Assembly: GCA_050084985.1 (NCBI GenBank)
Contig: JBITNC010000002.1
Span: 37,014,001 to 37,078,000 of the forward strand
Reading direction: 5' to 3'
DNA from: Nageia nagi
Taxonomy: Eukaryota > Pinophyta
Length of the DNA: 64,000 bases
A program made the translations under genes and the position numbers. Positions within the stretch are counted from its first letter, which is position 1; each line of letters starts with the position of its first letter. Below the pieces are notes generated by a model. It was not told the DNA's origin and searched no databases. It was given only the letters and a program-made list of their open reading frames with translations. Positions 33,294 through 44,906 of the stretch are shown piece after piece.

Positions 33294-34830
33294 ATGAAAA
33301 AATTAGTAGGGCAATATTATGCTAGCAATAATGTTGATAATAGTGCTAATACTAGGAATACACCTTTTAATGCCATCAATTTAACAATATAATAATTTAA
33401 GTAGTTGGAAATGAAGATACATTTTCTCCAAAGTCAATTGGGAATGAGTTTTGTTAGAACTAAAGATAAAGGAAATCCTTTGAGCATGGAGATCAAAAAT
33501 ATTATTCTCATTGGTATAGATTAGGAACCTAAATTAGAAAACTTTAATGGTGAAGGAGATTCAATTAGTCATCTTTAGGGATTTTAGTATATAATGGAGT
33601 TAGAGTGTGGAATCAATGATGAGTTAAAGGCTAAATATTTCTCAATGAGTTTGATTGATATAGAAAGAAAATATTTTTCATAACTTGACACCAAATTTAA
33701 TTACCTCATTTGAGTAGTTGAAATATTAGTTCAAAAGTTACTTCCAATGTAATATTAAGAAGCCTCTTGATTTGATAGATTTGATGCATTGTAATCAAGG
33801 TCAATATGAAAGATTGAATAAGTTTGTGAAAAATATATATGAATATTTGGATATCAGTGGAAATCTTGATAGATTTATCATAAGGTAAATCTTGATAACA
33901 TTAATCCTATTCTTAGAAATTTTAGTCTTGATTATGTTAGAGGTCCCTTTATGGATATGGTTCATATTCTTATTGAGAAACAAAGGTATATGTTAGGATT
34001 TGGTAAACTTAAGTATACATCTTATACCAAGGATAATCATAAAAATTCATATCAAATGAAGAATAATAATCAAATAAATGTGGTTGAACTAAGTGCAAAA
34101 GAAGAAATAGAACTCTTTTATAAGCTCCATATAGCTCCTATACAATTGTTCAAAGATATTTTAGCAAAGGGATTGATAGAATCTAAAAAGGGAAGAGAAT
34201 ACAATGAAGATGAGGAGAATCCCCATTGGTATAAAGAGAACAATAATTATTTATATCATCAAGTCAAAGGTGATTCCACTTATAGGTGTGTTGAAATGAA
34301 GAAGTTGTAAAAGATTTTAGGAAAGGAAAAATTTAATTATGTTAACAATGAGGAATCTGATAAAGAAACTGTAGAGGAATATGATGATGAATGATACAAT
34401 AATATGTCAACATGGTTACTCTTGTAGAAGATTGTATCAATGAAAAACAAGGTAAGAAGGGAGATAAGACTAAACTCTTTCATGATCATGATTCTTTTTA
34501 TGATAAAATTAGCTTATATGATTTATGTATTAAATCAAGTTATCATAGATAAGTTATGCATAATATTTTTATGAATTTCTTTATTGATGCTAACATTACT
34601 ATAAGTTATCTTCAATATATGTTTGATTCTTTTAGATAAGTTAGATCAATATAATTAGAAGATAGTGCATCCCTTTTATTGTAAGATACTGAAAAAGAAA
34701 TTGAAAGTGAATATGAAGATGAAATAGAAGTTGAAAAAATCACAAATGAATATATTCACCAAATAGTCAACATGATTATCCATAATGATCACCAAGAATA
34801 TGAAGATGAAGAAGAGGTGAAATAATGCAA
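33294..34830 (+). pseudogene. Tat-type gag remnant, element 3
   Basis: ATG at 33294 (MKKLVGQYYASNNVD) opens a frame that later, across several shifts and stops, reads N-F-N-G-E-G-D, L-K-A-K-Y-F-S-M-S-L, I-T-S-F-E-x-L-K and C-N-I-K-K-P-L-D-L-x-D-L. The last two match the gag of element 2 (S-I-T-S-F-E-E-F and C-N-I-K-K-E-V). The H-W-Y-K-E-N-N-N-Y-L-Y-H-Q-V-K-G finger region (about 34225-34300) also parallels element 2. The following acidic text includes I-S-L-Y-D-L-C, comparable to V-S-L-F-E-L-L in element 2. The protease active site is not found. Confidence 0.75.
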
Positions 34831-36124
34831 ATTTGAATAAGAATGAATATATGTCAAATTTGAGATGAAAATACATCTTTAGTTATTCAAAAATTGGAAA
34901 CAACCTTAAATTCTAAGCGCTAAAATTGGACGTAGCACCCATGCTTGGGGCAACATCAACACTACCATCATAGATCAAGAAAAGATTAAGTTTACCTAAA
35001 AGGAACACTCACACATGTATAAAGAAGGTTAAGCAAAATAATTATACTTATCTATCATATTTTACTACATATTCAAGAAACGATGCTTCATCCAAAATGA
35101 ATTATCAAAGTTATATTTTGCAAGGATAATTGCTAGGTAATGTTTCCCTTATTTCTCATATATGTTAGAATTACATTCTCATATAGGTTATTTATGCATC
35201 TTAATATAGCTTATATTAATCCATTCATTGCATAAAATATCTTTGTTGGTTGGGGTTATAATTAATCATCATTCCTTTATATTTTTTTGTATCTTTATGT
35301 CTTTATGATCAAGTTATTAGGTTCATATCAATATTTTTATCTTCTTATTTGTTTTGGTTAAAGATTTTATGTAATATTGTTATTACATTCATGGTTTTTT
35401 AATGGAAGTAATGCATGACATAGTTCAAGAAATTTCATAAGGACAAGTAGACTAGTTTTTAGTTTAGAATATATATAAAAAAAATTAGAATATCTCAAAA
35501 ATTTATGATCAATGATTTCAGCTGAAATAATGCATAAGTAACCCAACATCAATGTTGGGACATACTATCAATTTTTACTCTATCCTAGGGTCATGCCCTC
35601 AAGAATGTAAATGTTATCTCCCTTAACTCCCTTACATCTCATAGGCATTACTTATGATATTTTTTTACATGTTATTCTTGTTATGATAAAATATTGTTAT
35701 CCTCTTGCTATGATCACTTCATTATGATAACTATATAATCACTTCCTTCATTGATTGAGTTTTAAATTAACCATCACATTATGATTACTTTATGACAACT
35801 CTTATGATTCTTTTAGGATTATATATCTTTTTTAATAATTGGGAATTAAAGTATAACTATTATGAAATGATATTATGATCTAACATGTTATTTAAGTTTT
35901 ATATGCTTTTTCAAGAAATTATTTGCTCCTGATTGATTCTCATTCCACGGTAACCATTCTACTTTAAAATCAAGGTAAAGAGGAGGAAATATATATCATC
36001 ACCTTTGATGATCATATGGCTTTACAACAAAAATAATGAATTATCAAATTTTTCTTCCTCTATCTTTCCTAATTCCTTTGCAAAAATAATTACATTTCAA
36101 TAACATTTCATTTCATTATATTTA
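34831..36124 (+). other. Non-coding interior of element 3
   Basis: No pol domain is visible on either strand. The open stretches here are short and carry no motif. This is where RT, RNase H and integrase would lie in a complete element. Confidence 0.6.
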
Positions 36125-36138
36125 CAAAGGGAGGCATA
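36125..36138 (+). other. Polypurine tract, element 3
   Basis: The text acaaagggaggcata precedes the TGTTAAAG start of the 3' LTR. The related element at the right end of the window has acaaagggggacatc at the same place. Confidence 0.7.
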
Positions 36139-36951
36139 TGTTAAAGTTAAATTTAATATTCCACCTTAAGTGTTATTATTAAGTGTTTCATTATATTAAT
36201 ATCAAATTATATTATGTGTATTTTGTTGGCCCACTTAATACATTTCTTATGTAATTTCATATTTATTTATGCAAGTTACCCCAATGTTAGTGTTAGCTTC
36301 TATGTGGAGGTTTACTTGTATATTTAAAGGTAAGAATGATTACATGGAAGAGCATCAAAAATTTCATCTTAATATTCAATACATATATTCAGGTGTTTCT
36401 CAACACCACTTATTGAGATTGGGATTTTGTTATCACATGAGCATATCTATTATTCTATATTTAGTAATTATATGTTTGGCTCAACTTATCAATACTTTGT
36501 TATCTATTTGATCTTGGTTGTAAACTCTACGCTATGCTTAGAATTTGCACTTACTTACATGTTAGAACTATTATTCAAGAATCTACATCCATGCTCCCTT
36601 AGGCATCCATACTATGATTTTAGTTTTCTTTATTGTATGGGGATTCAAATATCAAGATCACTATCTTCGATAAGCTCTTATCTGCATATAATCTTTGTCA
36701 TCCTAGATAGGTTAACAAGTATGTAGTTATCTCTTGATCCATTTCTCATTAGTGCATATTTTATTATCTTGATATAATAATCTAGATTTGTTATTTATTG
36801 TTACATTCATTTATATTTAGATTATTGTTATATGTTATCTTCACTTTTGTTACATGTTTATCTTAATAATAAATATAATACATTATCACATATGAATATT
36901 TAACATAATTACTACTTAGATCATCCTATGAGTCACTAAAAATATTCAACA
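36139..36951 (+). repeat. 3' LTR, element 3
   Basis: 813 bp, partner of 31736-32510, ending at 36951 before the target copy actat. The open stretches at 36269-36511 and 36427-36726 correspond to LTR text, not genes. Confidence 0.85.
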
Positions 36952-36956
36952 ACTAT

Positions 36957-37740
36957 ATTTGGGATATAGGGAGCCCACTCTTCCTTAGAGTTCCACATCT
37001 TATTCTACCCTTGTTCTTCTCAACCATAAAATAAACTACCATCTTAATCAATCCCCAATGTAAAGGAAACTTCCTCTCCATAATTTTAACTTTGTTGATG
37101 GATTTCTTGACATCATGGAATAAGAATGTTAGTAAATTGACAAGCTCATAATGGAAAATTAAATTCATAATTACAATATGATAGCCAAAGGTACATTGGT
37201 ACTTTCCATCCACTATTAATTACTTCATTACTACTCTTTCCACCAAATCCTATGGCTTGGGTAGAGGTTCCTAAGAAATCTTTAATTGTAACCAATAGAA
37301 GGTTTCTTCCCTTTCTAGAAATTTTTCCAATTGCTCAACTTGCTTCATTTTTTTTCTGGTGGATAAATTCTTCAATCTTCAAAGAGCCTAAAAATTCCAT
37401 TATAAGATGGAGGAATATAATAAATCTTATCCCCTTCACCATAACTTTTCCCTAGTTACAAGAATTGTAAACTTTCCTTGTAAGTCCCTCATCAAATCTT
37501 GAGAAGTTTTGAAAATTTTGTAGAAGCCCCAAAGGCTCGAATACAGGGATAATATCTCCTTAAAATGCCCATATAGTTGACTCAATCTATACCAAATCAC
37601 CATCCATTATTACTCTTCACAAAGGATAAATCTGAGGAAGGTCTTCAAGACTATTCAACCACCACTTGTTTTGTAATACACTTCCTTTGCCTTGATCATT
37701 GGGAACTAGGATCTCATACCACCACTTATGCTAGGCATGG
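36957..37740 (-). pseudogene. N-terminal half of the unidentified transposon-type ORF
   Basis: One minus-strand frame with several stops runs from about 37740 to 36957: W-Y-E-I-L-V-P-N-D-Q-G-K-G near the start, N-K-W-W-L-N-S-L-E-D-L, then G-K-I-S-R-K-G-R-N-L-L-L-V-T-I-K-D-F, and W-N-S-K-E-E-W-A-P-Y-I-P-N-I at the break. It continues in the same frame at 31731. I cannot name the family. Its position between repeat fragments (30851-30935, 37940-38030) suggests an accessory ORF of an older LTR element. Confidence 0.55.
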
Positions 37741-37939
37741 GTGAGATTTTATTTCATAGTATTATCTACCATTAAATGTGAAAGAAATAATAAGTTAGTA
37801 ATATATTTGCCATTAATTTTTCTAATTAATGGGATCCTAATCCCAAAAATTATTATTTAGATGGGATTTGGATTGAATTTGTACTTCCTGGACTCATATA
37901 TGAGGCACCTTACGCATATATATAGAATGCATTTTATTG

Positions 37940-38030
37940 ATTCCCCTATTAGGATTTAGAATAGCAAGAAGTGATCTAAGATAAAAACTTAATACATATT
38001 CCTATTGCCTCACATATGAGGTATCAAACT
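37940..38030. repeat. Right copy of the direct repeat flanking the broken ORF
   Basis: Matches 30851-30935. A short palindromic motif of the form gcctcacatatgaggc recurs nearby (37893, 38011 and 30918). Confidence 0.45.
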
Positions 38031-40244
38031 TGAAGATAAAGAATACTTTAGGTGGATTTACCCATCAAAATAGATAAAGATGAGGGTAGAATTCCTAAAG
38101 AAAAATATATTAACCATAAATATGACTATAGGAAACATTTTGTAGATAACATGATTTGACAAGAATTACCCTAATTATGCCCTGGAATAGGATAATATGA
38201 ATTGATATGGACAATATTAAAACTATTCTAATATTATACCTCAGTGTATGTAAAACTTAAATCTCTTAATGAACATAATGAGAGATAAATGCATAGATTA
38301 AACTAAGAAGTTAGTGGGTGGAGTCACTCTTATAAAGTAAATTAATAACTAATATTTTGGATGAAATTACTTTAAAATTAATAAATGAGTAATGTCCTTA
38401 TTGCAAAGCTATCAAGTTGGGCATTTTTAGAGCAATCACATATCAAAATTATTTTAAGTCTTGATTGAGAGGTCAAGTAGAACCATCTCTTGATTTATAT
38501 TAAATAAAGAAAAATTTGAGGAAATAAATAAAGATAACCCTTGAGATGGGTGATTGATAAAACCATAAATAAATATGTTCCTTTTTATATTTCAAATTAT
38601 ATGAGATAATACCTATGTTTTAAGGTTAAGAGAGAGTAAATTTTAAGGTTGTAGTTAAGAAGTGAAGTATTGAATAATATGATTCAACCTTAAAAAGAAA
38701 AATGGGCCCTTGAGGTGAGCATATCCTTAATGAGATGATGAAAAATCCCAAGATACTGATGAAATGATCATTTAACCTTGTAATTCATGAGGTGAATCTT
38801 ACTTAAAAGAGTAATATTCTTCTTGAGAAACTTGCAGTATGTCTAGAAATCTTGAACTTGTATATCATGTAGATATATCAAATTTGGTGAAATCCTCTTA
38901 AGCTAATGCAGTTGAGGATGAATGATGTGATAGGATGAGGATGAGAGATAAACCAATTTTGATATGAATTGCATACATCAAGAAGGATGATCAAATCTTA
39001 ACTTATAAATATTCTTTAAAACTTGAGTGCTTGGGATATATTCAAACTATAAACAAAATTGGGGACCACTAAAATGGTTGTAAAGAATAGTTTACAAGTA
39101 TTGAGTGACATGATATAATTTAAACCTATAAAGACCAACCTTAGTAAAATAAATGAGCCTTATAAATGTGTTAATTATTAGCTAAAAGTACCCTAAAAAT
39201 ACACTTAGAAATAAAAATGGTGTGTAACATCGATAAATCGATGAAAACACTCATAAGAGAATGAATGGGTAAGGGTGAAATAAAATAGGTATGTAGCCTC
39301 ATTGACCATGGGATGGACTCAAGAAAGGGACAAGTGGAAGTAGATTCTCTTATTTAAAAAAAAAAATTAAAATTAAAAAACATATGTTCTTTTAAACTAT
39401 ATATCAAATAAATCTCAATCCCTTTGGAGACTAATTCAACCTTCAAGGAGGAATGTTGAGATTAGATAAGGTTAATAAATTTAAAGGTAAATAGAGTATA
39501 TAAACCCTCATTATGAGTTTTACTCATCAATAAGTATGGAAAATTCCTAGATAAGAAAAATCTTCTCAAAGTGTAAATATTGGGTGGAATTAAAATAAAC
39601 ATATATAGAAGAAAAATGTGAGAAATACTTGGTAAGCTAGTGTTATCTCCACATACTTCATAGTTCAATAAAAGATCTTTCATATGGTACTTGAATAATT
39701 ATGCAGATGTAAGAAAAATTATGATTTACTTAAATAGAAGTATGTTTTTATAATTTCTAATGAGATTTGGGGCTAACATATGATCTATCCAATATATTAC
39801 ATTAATGGAGGATACTAGAGTGCTGGTGTTTCCCTCATGATAAACTAAACTTGGTGATGAAGATGATATATTTTCATCACAATAATTGAAAAATGAGGAT
39901 CAATCAATCATGAATATTTTATTTTATCTCTTAAATTATGAAGAGATAATACAATAACTAGGACTTAAAGAATGATGTTTGAGTATTTTTATAACTAAGA
40001 AATGATGTGTCAAAATATGAAAAATATGAAAGTTAGCAACTTTTTATCTAAATTGCAAGCATCTAGGAGGATGGTGAACTCTTGCTTTGAGGAATAATTT
40101 TCTAAAACCTAAGTATGTGGATAAATTAAATCTATAAATTTTAATAAAACATGAGGGAACACTAGAAATATATGCATTGAGATGTAAAAACTTTACACAT
40201 TTCTAAATAGAAATATGTTTTATGTTTTTCATAGACTATAATGA
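38031..40244. other. Old AT-rich repeat-derived DNA, no gene
   Basis: No domain on either strand. Loosely similar units recur, for example around aattgcatacatcaagaagg (about 38970) and aattgcaagcatctaggagg (about 40058), suggesting a decayed tandem or nested structure. At 39441-39454 the text ttcaaggaggaa followed by TGTTGAGATT has the form of a purine tract and LTR start, but no partner repeat was found. The minus-strand open stretch at 39462-39683 is not supported. Confidence 0.4.
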
Positions 40245-40445
40245 TTGTAGGCTACACAATTCATGGCTACAAAAAGGATGCCCTTAAAATATTTGATTTG
40301 ATTAATATAGGCTTGGGAATTAAAAATACCCTTAGATATTTTTTATACCAATGCCTTCTAGTCACTCTTGTCTAGCTCAAGGGTTTGAAATGGCTTTAAA
40401 ATGTATCAAGGTTCAAAATGATTGTATGGATTCAAAATAGAAAGA
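40245..40445 (+). pseudogene. PPR fragment next to a CACTA terminus
   Basis: Plus-strand text reads T-M-I-V-G-Y-T-I-H-G-Y-K-K-D-A-L-K-I-F-D-L-I, then a degraded K-x-x-x-L-x-x-F-L-Y segment. This is the S-motif and following P-motif of a PLS-class pentatricopeptide-repeat protein. It is nearly the same as the last unit of the array in the large CACTA element (G-Y-T-I-H-G-Y-K-K-D-T-L-K-I-F at about 56295-56345). It is too short to be functional. Confidence 0.65.
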
Positions 40446-40529
40446 AAAAATAACTTCATGGGTTTATTTCACAATGCTTCCTATCCCTTTTTTATTTTCC
40501 CTCTAAAGAGGCTTAATTCCCCCATAATA

Positions 40530-40724
40530 TTTTTTAAGGGTGATTTTTAATGACAATTGAAAATCACCTTCTTAATAATATTACAATATTTTAGAACTAC
40601 CATAATTATATAGCCTTTGTAAAAAGTTTTACCATTGTAATTTTTTTAAGTGCAATTTAAATTATCCTCCTATGGTGCATGAAAGGTTATCGTACTAATG
40701 CCCTTTTTTTTGTAGTGTCTACAT
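40530..40724. mobile_element. Right end of a second CACTA-type transposon
   Basis: The text gccctttttttttgtagtg ends at 40724; on the minus strand it reads CACTACAAAAAAAAGGGC, a CACTA-superfamily terminus. About 170 bp inside lies a near-palindrome, ggtgatttttaatgac...gaaaatcacc, of the same kind as the subterminal ggtgattttaaaccatcac of the 12-kb element. The left terminus was not found, so the extent is unknown. Confidence 0.6.
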
Positions 40725-40904
40725 TTGATTATATATTATTTTTTAAGAATAACAAAATATAGGTTTATATAAATGTAGATAATAAACATAAATAAAGTAG
40801 TATCTAATAAAACTTAAATGCAAATATTAAATACCTATAATTAATAAAAAGGTAAATTTAATATATCACATACATTATGTATTAGATAATTATACTAAAG
40901 TAAT

Positions 40905-41928
40905 TCATTCTACTTATTATTAATTATGAATGTTATTGTAGACATCCAAAATTTATGTTATGATTTTTTTTAAAATTAATTTTTAGGTATTTACATGATA
41001 ATGAATTTAATTAAAAATATATTAGTGTATTACAGTTTCTATGGGAAGTATATCAACTAATGTACCATTTGTTTTTGGAGTTTGTCCCCTAATTCAAGGC
41101 ACCATGAACTCTTAAGCTTAGATTCATGATTGAGGGGCATCCACACCATCAAAATCCATCAAGGATACAATCCCCACCTCATCCCCACATACAATCAACT
41201 CGATAGGATTTTAGATATGTTTCAACTTTTAGGGGCAAAGAGTTTTGAACCTAGGCCTCCCATATATGAGAGCTTTGAACTACTCACCTCTCCAACTCCC
41301 CTATTTATCAATTCATAATGCAAAATTTTTATTATCTTTTTGTATGATATAAAATAAATGAGGGTACATCATTTCATTTATTAGTTCTTGATGATAGAAG
41401 TTCCTACAAGGATAATTAATCTAAATATATTTTATATTCAAAATGATGTAATTTAATTATCAAAGAAGGCATTAATGACATATCAATCATCTAGATAAGC
41501 TCCTCTATAGATCCCAATTTGAAAAGATTAGTGATCTTCCAAAAAATAAAAACCAATAACACACCTAGGACCATTGATTCTCCTTTTTGATAACAACTTA
41601 ACTCCTTAGAAATATGGAAACTTTGTAGTTCCTTTAGTTCCTATGAAATGGGGAGGAGCTTGATATTACTATCAATAATTAGTCCAATTCCTTTAGTCAT
41701 TAGGATAGGCAAGAAGCCCCATTGAAACCATTAAGTATTTTAGGTTAGGATAATTTCTTGAACATAAAGTATTATCTTTTATTTATGCACATAATATCTC
41801 ATCTCTTGTGAAATATTTTTTAATTATTGTATATCATCCATAAAATATTCAATTTACAACCCATGGATATAATTATATTTATTATTATTTATTTAATATA
41901 TAAATCAATTTTTAGTATCTACAAACTG
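40905..41928 (+). repeat. First LTR of element 6, with an internal insertion
   Basis: Homologous to 43623-44411 from about gaatgttattgtag...atccaaa to tatctaca. The left border is approximate because the first 30 bases are diverged. Relative to its partner it holds about 255 extra bases at 41065-41320. The following text ctggtgaacttgactt is comparable to the candidate PBS of element 2. Confidence 0.65.
41065..41320 (-). repeat. SINE-like insertion in the LTR
   Basis: About 255 bp absent from the partner LTR. Its minus strand carries aggttcaaaac, a B-box-like pol III element, and about 40 bp upstream of it ggtgagtagttcaaagctc, which resembles the head of tRNA-derived plant SINEs. The flanks share only aatg, so the target duplication is not convincing. 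The 62-residue open stretch at 41130-41318 lies within it and is not a gene. Confidence 0.4.
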
Positions 41929-42775
41929 GTGAACTTGACTTATCTTCTTTTTATCATGTAGGATTTGCATTTGTTGAATATTTTAGAGTTGCATCATGAA
42001 TATATTTAGTCTTCATTTAATAGATTTATATTATATATTATAATTAAGTAAGAAAATATATATGACTATGTTGTTTACTATTATTTTTTAAGAAATGAAA
42101 ATCATAAAAAATAAAGAGCCTAAAGTTAATAAACCTTAAAAAAATTCAATTTTTTTAATTATGCAAAAAAGAAGTCAGTAAGTCATAAAAGTTTTAGATA
42201 AAAATGATAGAGAAGTGAGTACTAAAAAGGATAACAATATGCTAGTGCTGATAATTCAAAAAATATGATGCTTAAATTTTTTTATAATAAAATGTAAATG
42301 TATGCATGTTTATTTTCTTATCTTTAAGTTAAAAACTGATTAGGAAAATAAAATTAGGCAAAACTAAAAAATGAAACTTCATCTTTTCTTGAAAGTAGTG
42401 AATAGAGGTTTAATGATGTTATGAATAAGGGAAAATTATTTGCTAACAAGATTTTCTAAGAAATAAACTTGGTTAGTATTGATTTACTTAAATTTAATAT
42501 AAGGAATCACTCCTCAATATTTTATTACAAATTGACTTTTTAATGACACTCAAATAGGAGATGATTAGAAAAAAGCCTTTAAAGGTGATTAAAAATTGTT
42601 GTAGAAGGCCTCTTTTTTTAACTTAGTTTGGTAATAATAAATGATATAAGCATAGATAAAATCCAAAATGAGTGACAATCATTGAAAGGCCAAAGCAAAA
42701 CAAAGGGAAATAATAATCATGTAGTATTTATGATCCTTAAAGATATCCAAGAAAGGATTTATAATCATATATCTC
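41929..42775 (+). other. Internal leader of element 6
   Basis: Diverged, stop-rich sequence. Its first 250 bases recur after the second LTR (44412-44660), including gcatcatgaatatatttagt and aaataaagagcctaaa. No gag domain can be recognised. Confidence 0.5.
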
Positions 42776-43440
42776 AACTAATGTAGTATAAAAAAGGTTA
42801 GAAACTTAGGAATCAACATATAATTCCATATGAGTTTAGTATACATCGTGTTATAGAACCTCTTAATGTGATTCACTACAATCTTTATAGACCTATAACA
42901 ACTAACCATAATGACCTCAAATACTTCTTTCCATTTGTTCATGACTACAAAAAATGTGGGTATATTTCTTAAAGTAAAAGATGAAACCTTTAAGAATTTT
43001 TAGGATTTAAAATTCTATATGTAGAATGCTACTTGTCATATCTTCCATGTACTACACTCAAACTAAGGGGTAGAATACATCTTAAATCAATCTTTAACAT
43101 TTTTAAAACATAATATAATTTGATGATAGTTGATTGCATCTTATATACCAAAAAAATAGAGCTTTTGAATGATGAAATTTAACCATAGTGTAAATAGTGA
43201 GAATAATGCTAAAATATGCAAATATGAATTGAGAATTTTAAACCAAAGTAGTAAGAATTGTAGTATATTTGCTAAATAAAGAATGTACAAAATCTCTTAA
43301 GGGGATGACTCCTGAAGAATTATGGACAAGAGTGAAACCATATATCTCTCATTGTTAAGTTTCTTTCTACATGTACATTCCAAACTAGAAAATGAAGAAG
43401 TTATATGATAAATCCACAAGGTGCATTCTTATTATTGTAG
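42776..43440 (+). pseudogene. Ty1/copia integrase fragment
   Basis: Plus-strand frames read I-P-Y-E-F...V-I-H-Y-N-L-Y-R-P-I-T-T...L-K-Y-F-F-P-F-V-H-D-Y-K-K-M-W-V-Y-F-L-K, matching the copia integrase start (L-x-x-x-H-x-D-L-x-G-P...R-Y-F-x-x-F-x-D-D-Y-S-R-x-x-W-V-Y-F-L). Later comes V-V-Y-L-L-N-K-E-C-T-K-S-L-K-G-M-T-P-E-E-L-W (about 43270-43332) and K-L-Y-D-K-S-T-R-C-I-L-I. Stops and shifts are frequent. No copia RT follows; a purine tract and LTR come next. Confidence 0.75.
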
Positions 43441-43607
43441 CTTGTGAATTGGCATGTGGGTTGGGTAATATTTTATGTTGTAGTTGGCTAAGGGAGGAGA
43501 TATTTTGAGCTGGTGACATTCCTCCATTTGCTTTGTAGTTTGACTATTTGATGCAAGATTTAGAGTAGTTCTGTGATAGATCCACAACTATATGATTTTG
43601 GTTTATT

Positions 43608-43622
43608 ATTCAAGGAGGGGGG
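43608..43622 (+). other. Polypurine tract, element 6
   Basis: The run caaggaggggggtg directly precedes the second LTR, which begins TGTAACCTCC at about 43623. Confidence 0.65.
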
Positions 43623-44411
43623 TGTAACCTCCATTACTATTTATGAATATTATTATAAATATCTAAATTTAATTTTTGATTTATTCAAAAATTAATTTTT
43701 AGGTATCTAAATGATAGTTAATTTAATTGAAAAAATATTAGTATTTTACACTTTTTATGAGAAGTATATCAACTAATGAAATTTTTTAATTATTATTTTG
43801 CATGGTATAAAAGAAGCAAGAGTGCACACTTTAATTTATCATTTTATGATGCAAAACATTTATTCCTAAGTTGAATAATTTAGAAATATTTTATATTCAA
43901 AATGATGTAATTTGATTATTAATGAAGGCATTGATGATATATCAATCATTTAGGTGAGATCCTCTATAGATGTTAATTTTAAAGGAGTAGTGATCTTAAA
44001 AAAATAAATCAATAACACACCTAAGATCAGTTATGCTCCTTTTTTATAATATCTTAACATTTAGGAAATATGGTAATTCTATAGTTCCTTTAATTCTTGA
44101 TAAATGGAGAGGAGCATGATTGTTATCAAGTATTGGTCAAATTTCATGTGACACTAGGATAGGCATAAATTCCCCCTTGAACCATTGAGCATCTTATATT
44201 AGGAGGAGTTCTTGGACATAAGGGATTATCTTCCATATAGGTTTATAATATCTCATCTTTTATTAAATTAGTATTATAGCTTATATAAAATTGTTTTGAA
44301 TGTGTATATTTGTTATCATTGTATATCATCCATCAAAATTTCATTACAACCCATAGATATACTTGTATTTATTATTATTTATTTAATATATAAATTAAAT
44401 TTTCAATATCT
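43623..44411 (+). repeat. Second LTR of element 6
   Basis: Partner of 40905-41928, ending caatatctaca at about 44411. It is followed by the same leader as the first LTR, so it serves as the 3' LTR of one copy and the 5' LTR of another. Confidence 0.65.
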
Positions 44412-44810
44412 ACAAATTGGTGAACCTAACTTATTTTATTTTTATAATATAGGAAGTGGATTCTTCACATTTTTTTATAGTAGCATCATGAATATATTTA
44501 CTCTTATTTTAGTATATTTGTTATGATATATCGATATATATATGGTGTGTACAATTTTTTATTTTTCAAGAAATGGTAATTATAGAAAATAAAGAGTCTA
44601 AATTCAATTAACCTAAAAAGAAATCAAAATTTTTAATAATGCCAAAAAGAAGAAGTCAATGGATAAATAAAATTAGTAGCTATTAAATGAATGCGATGCT
44701 AATTACATTTATATATATACATGTAAATGATGATTACAATCATAAGGATGCTAAGATAGATATAGATGAGGATGTTTTTTTAATCCTATAAATATATTTC
44801 AAATGATGAA
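44412..44810 (+). other. Second, truncated internal leader of element 6
   Basis: Matches 41929-42180 (ggtgaacctaactta, then aaataaagagtctaaa and aaagaagaagtcaatgg), then fades out before the TA repeat. This gives the order LTR, interior, LTR, interior. Confidence 0.6.
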
Positions 44811-44819
44811 AATGAATTA

Positions 44820-44821
<2 letters not shown>

Positions 44822-44904
<83 letters not shown>
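44822..44904. repeat. (TA)n microsatellite
   Basis: About 83 bases of alternating t and a with a break near 44850. Confidence 0.98.

Positions 44905-44906
<2 letters not shown>

Larger units (their letters stand above)
31736..36951 (+). mobile_element. Gag-only LTR retrotransposon (element 3), nested in an older ORF
   Basis: LTRs at 31736-32510 and 36139-36951 share order throughout, and both end in atattcaaca. Between them lie only a gag (33294-34320), a post-gag acidic region and non-coding DNA. No RT, RNase H or integrase motifs are present, so the element is non-autonomous. The right flank is actat (36952-36956) and the left is actag (31727-31731), a one-mismatch duplication with four extra bases before the left TG. 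Setting the element and one target copy aside leaves a continuous minus-strand frame in the flanks, which supports these limits. Confidence 0.82.

Noticed and set aside
36269-36726. Two overlapping ORFs of 80 and 99 residues
   Set aside because: They fall inside the 3' LTR of element 3 and the matching LTR at 31736-32510 does not keep them open.
39063-39080. ccactaaaatgg as the missing left end of the second CACTA element
   Set aside because: It matches CACTACAAAAAAAAGG only loosely and the preceding three bases do not match the tct after 40724.
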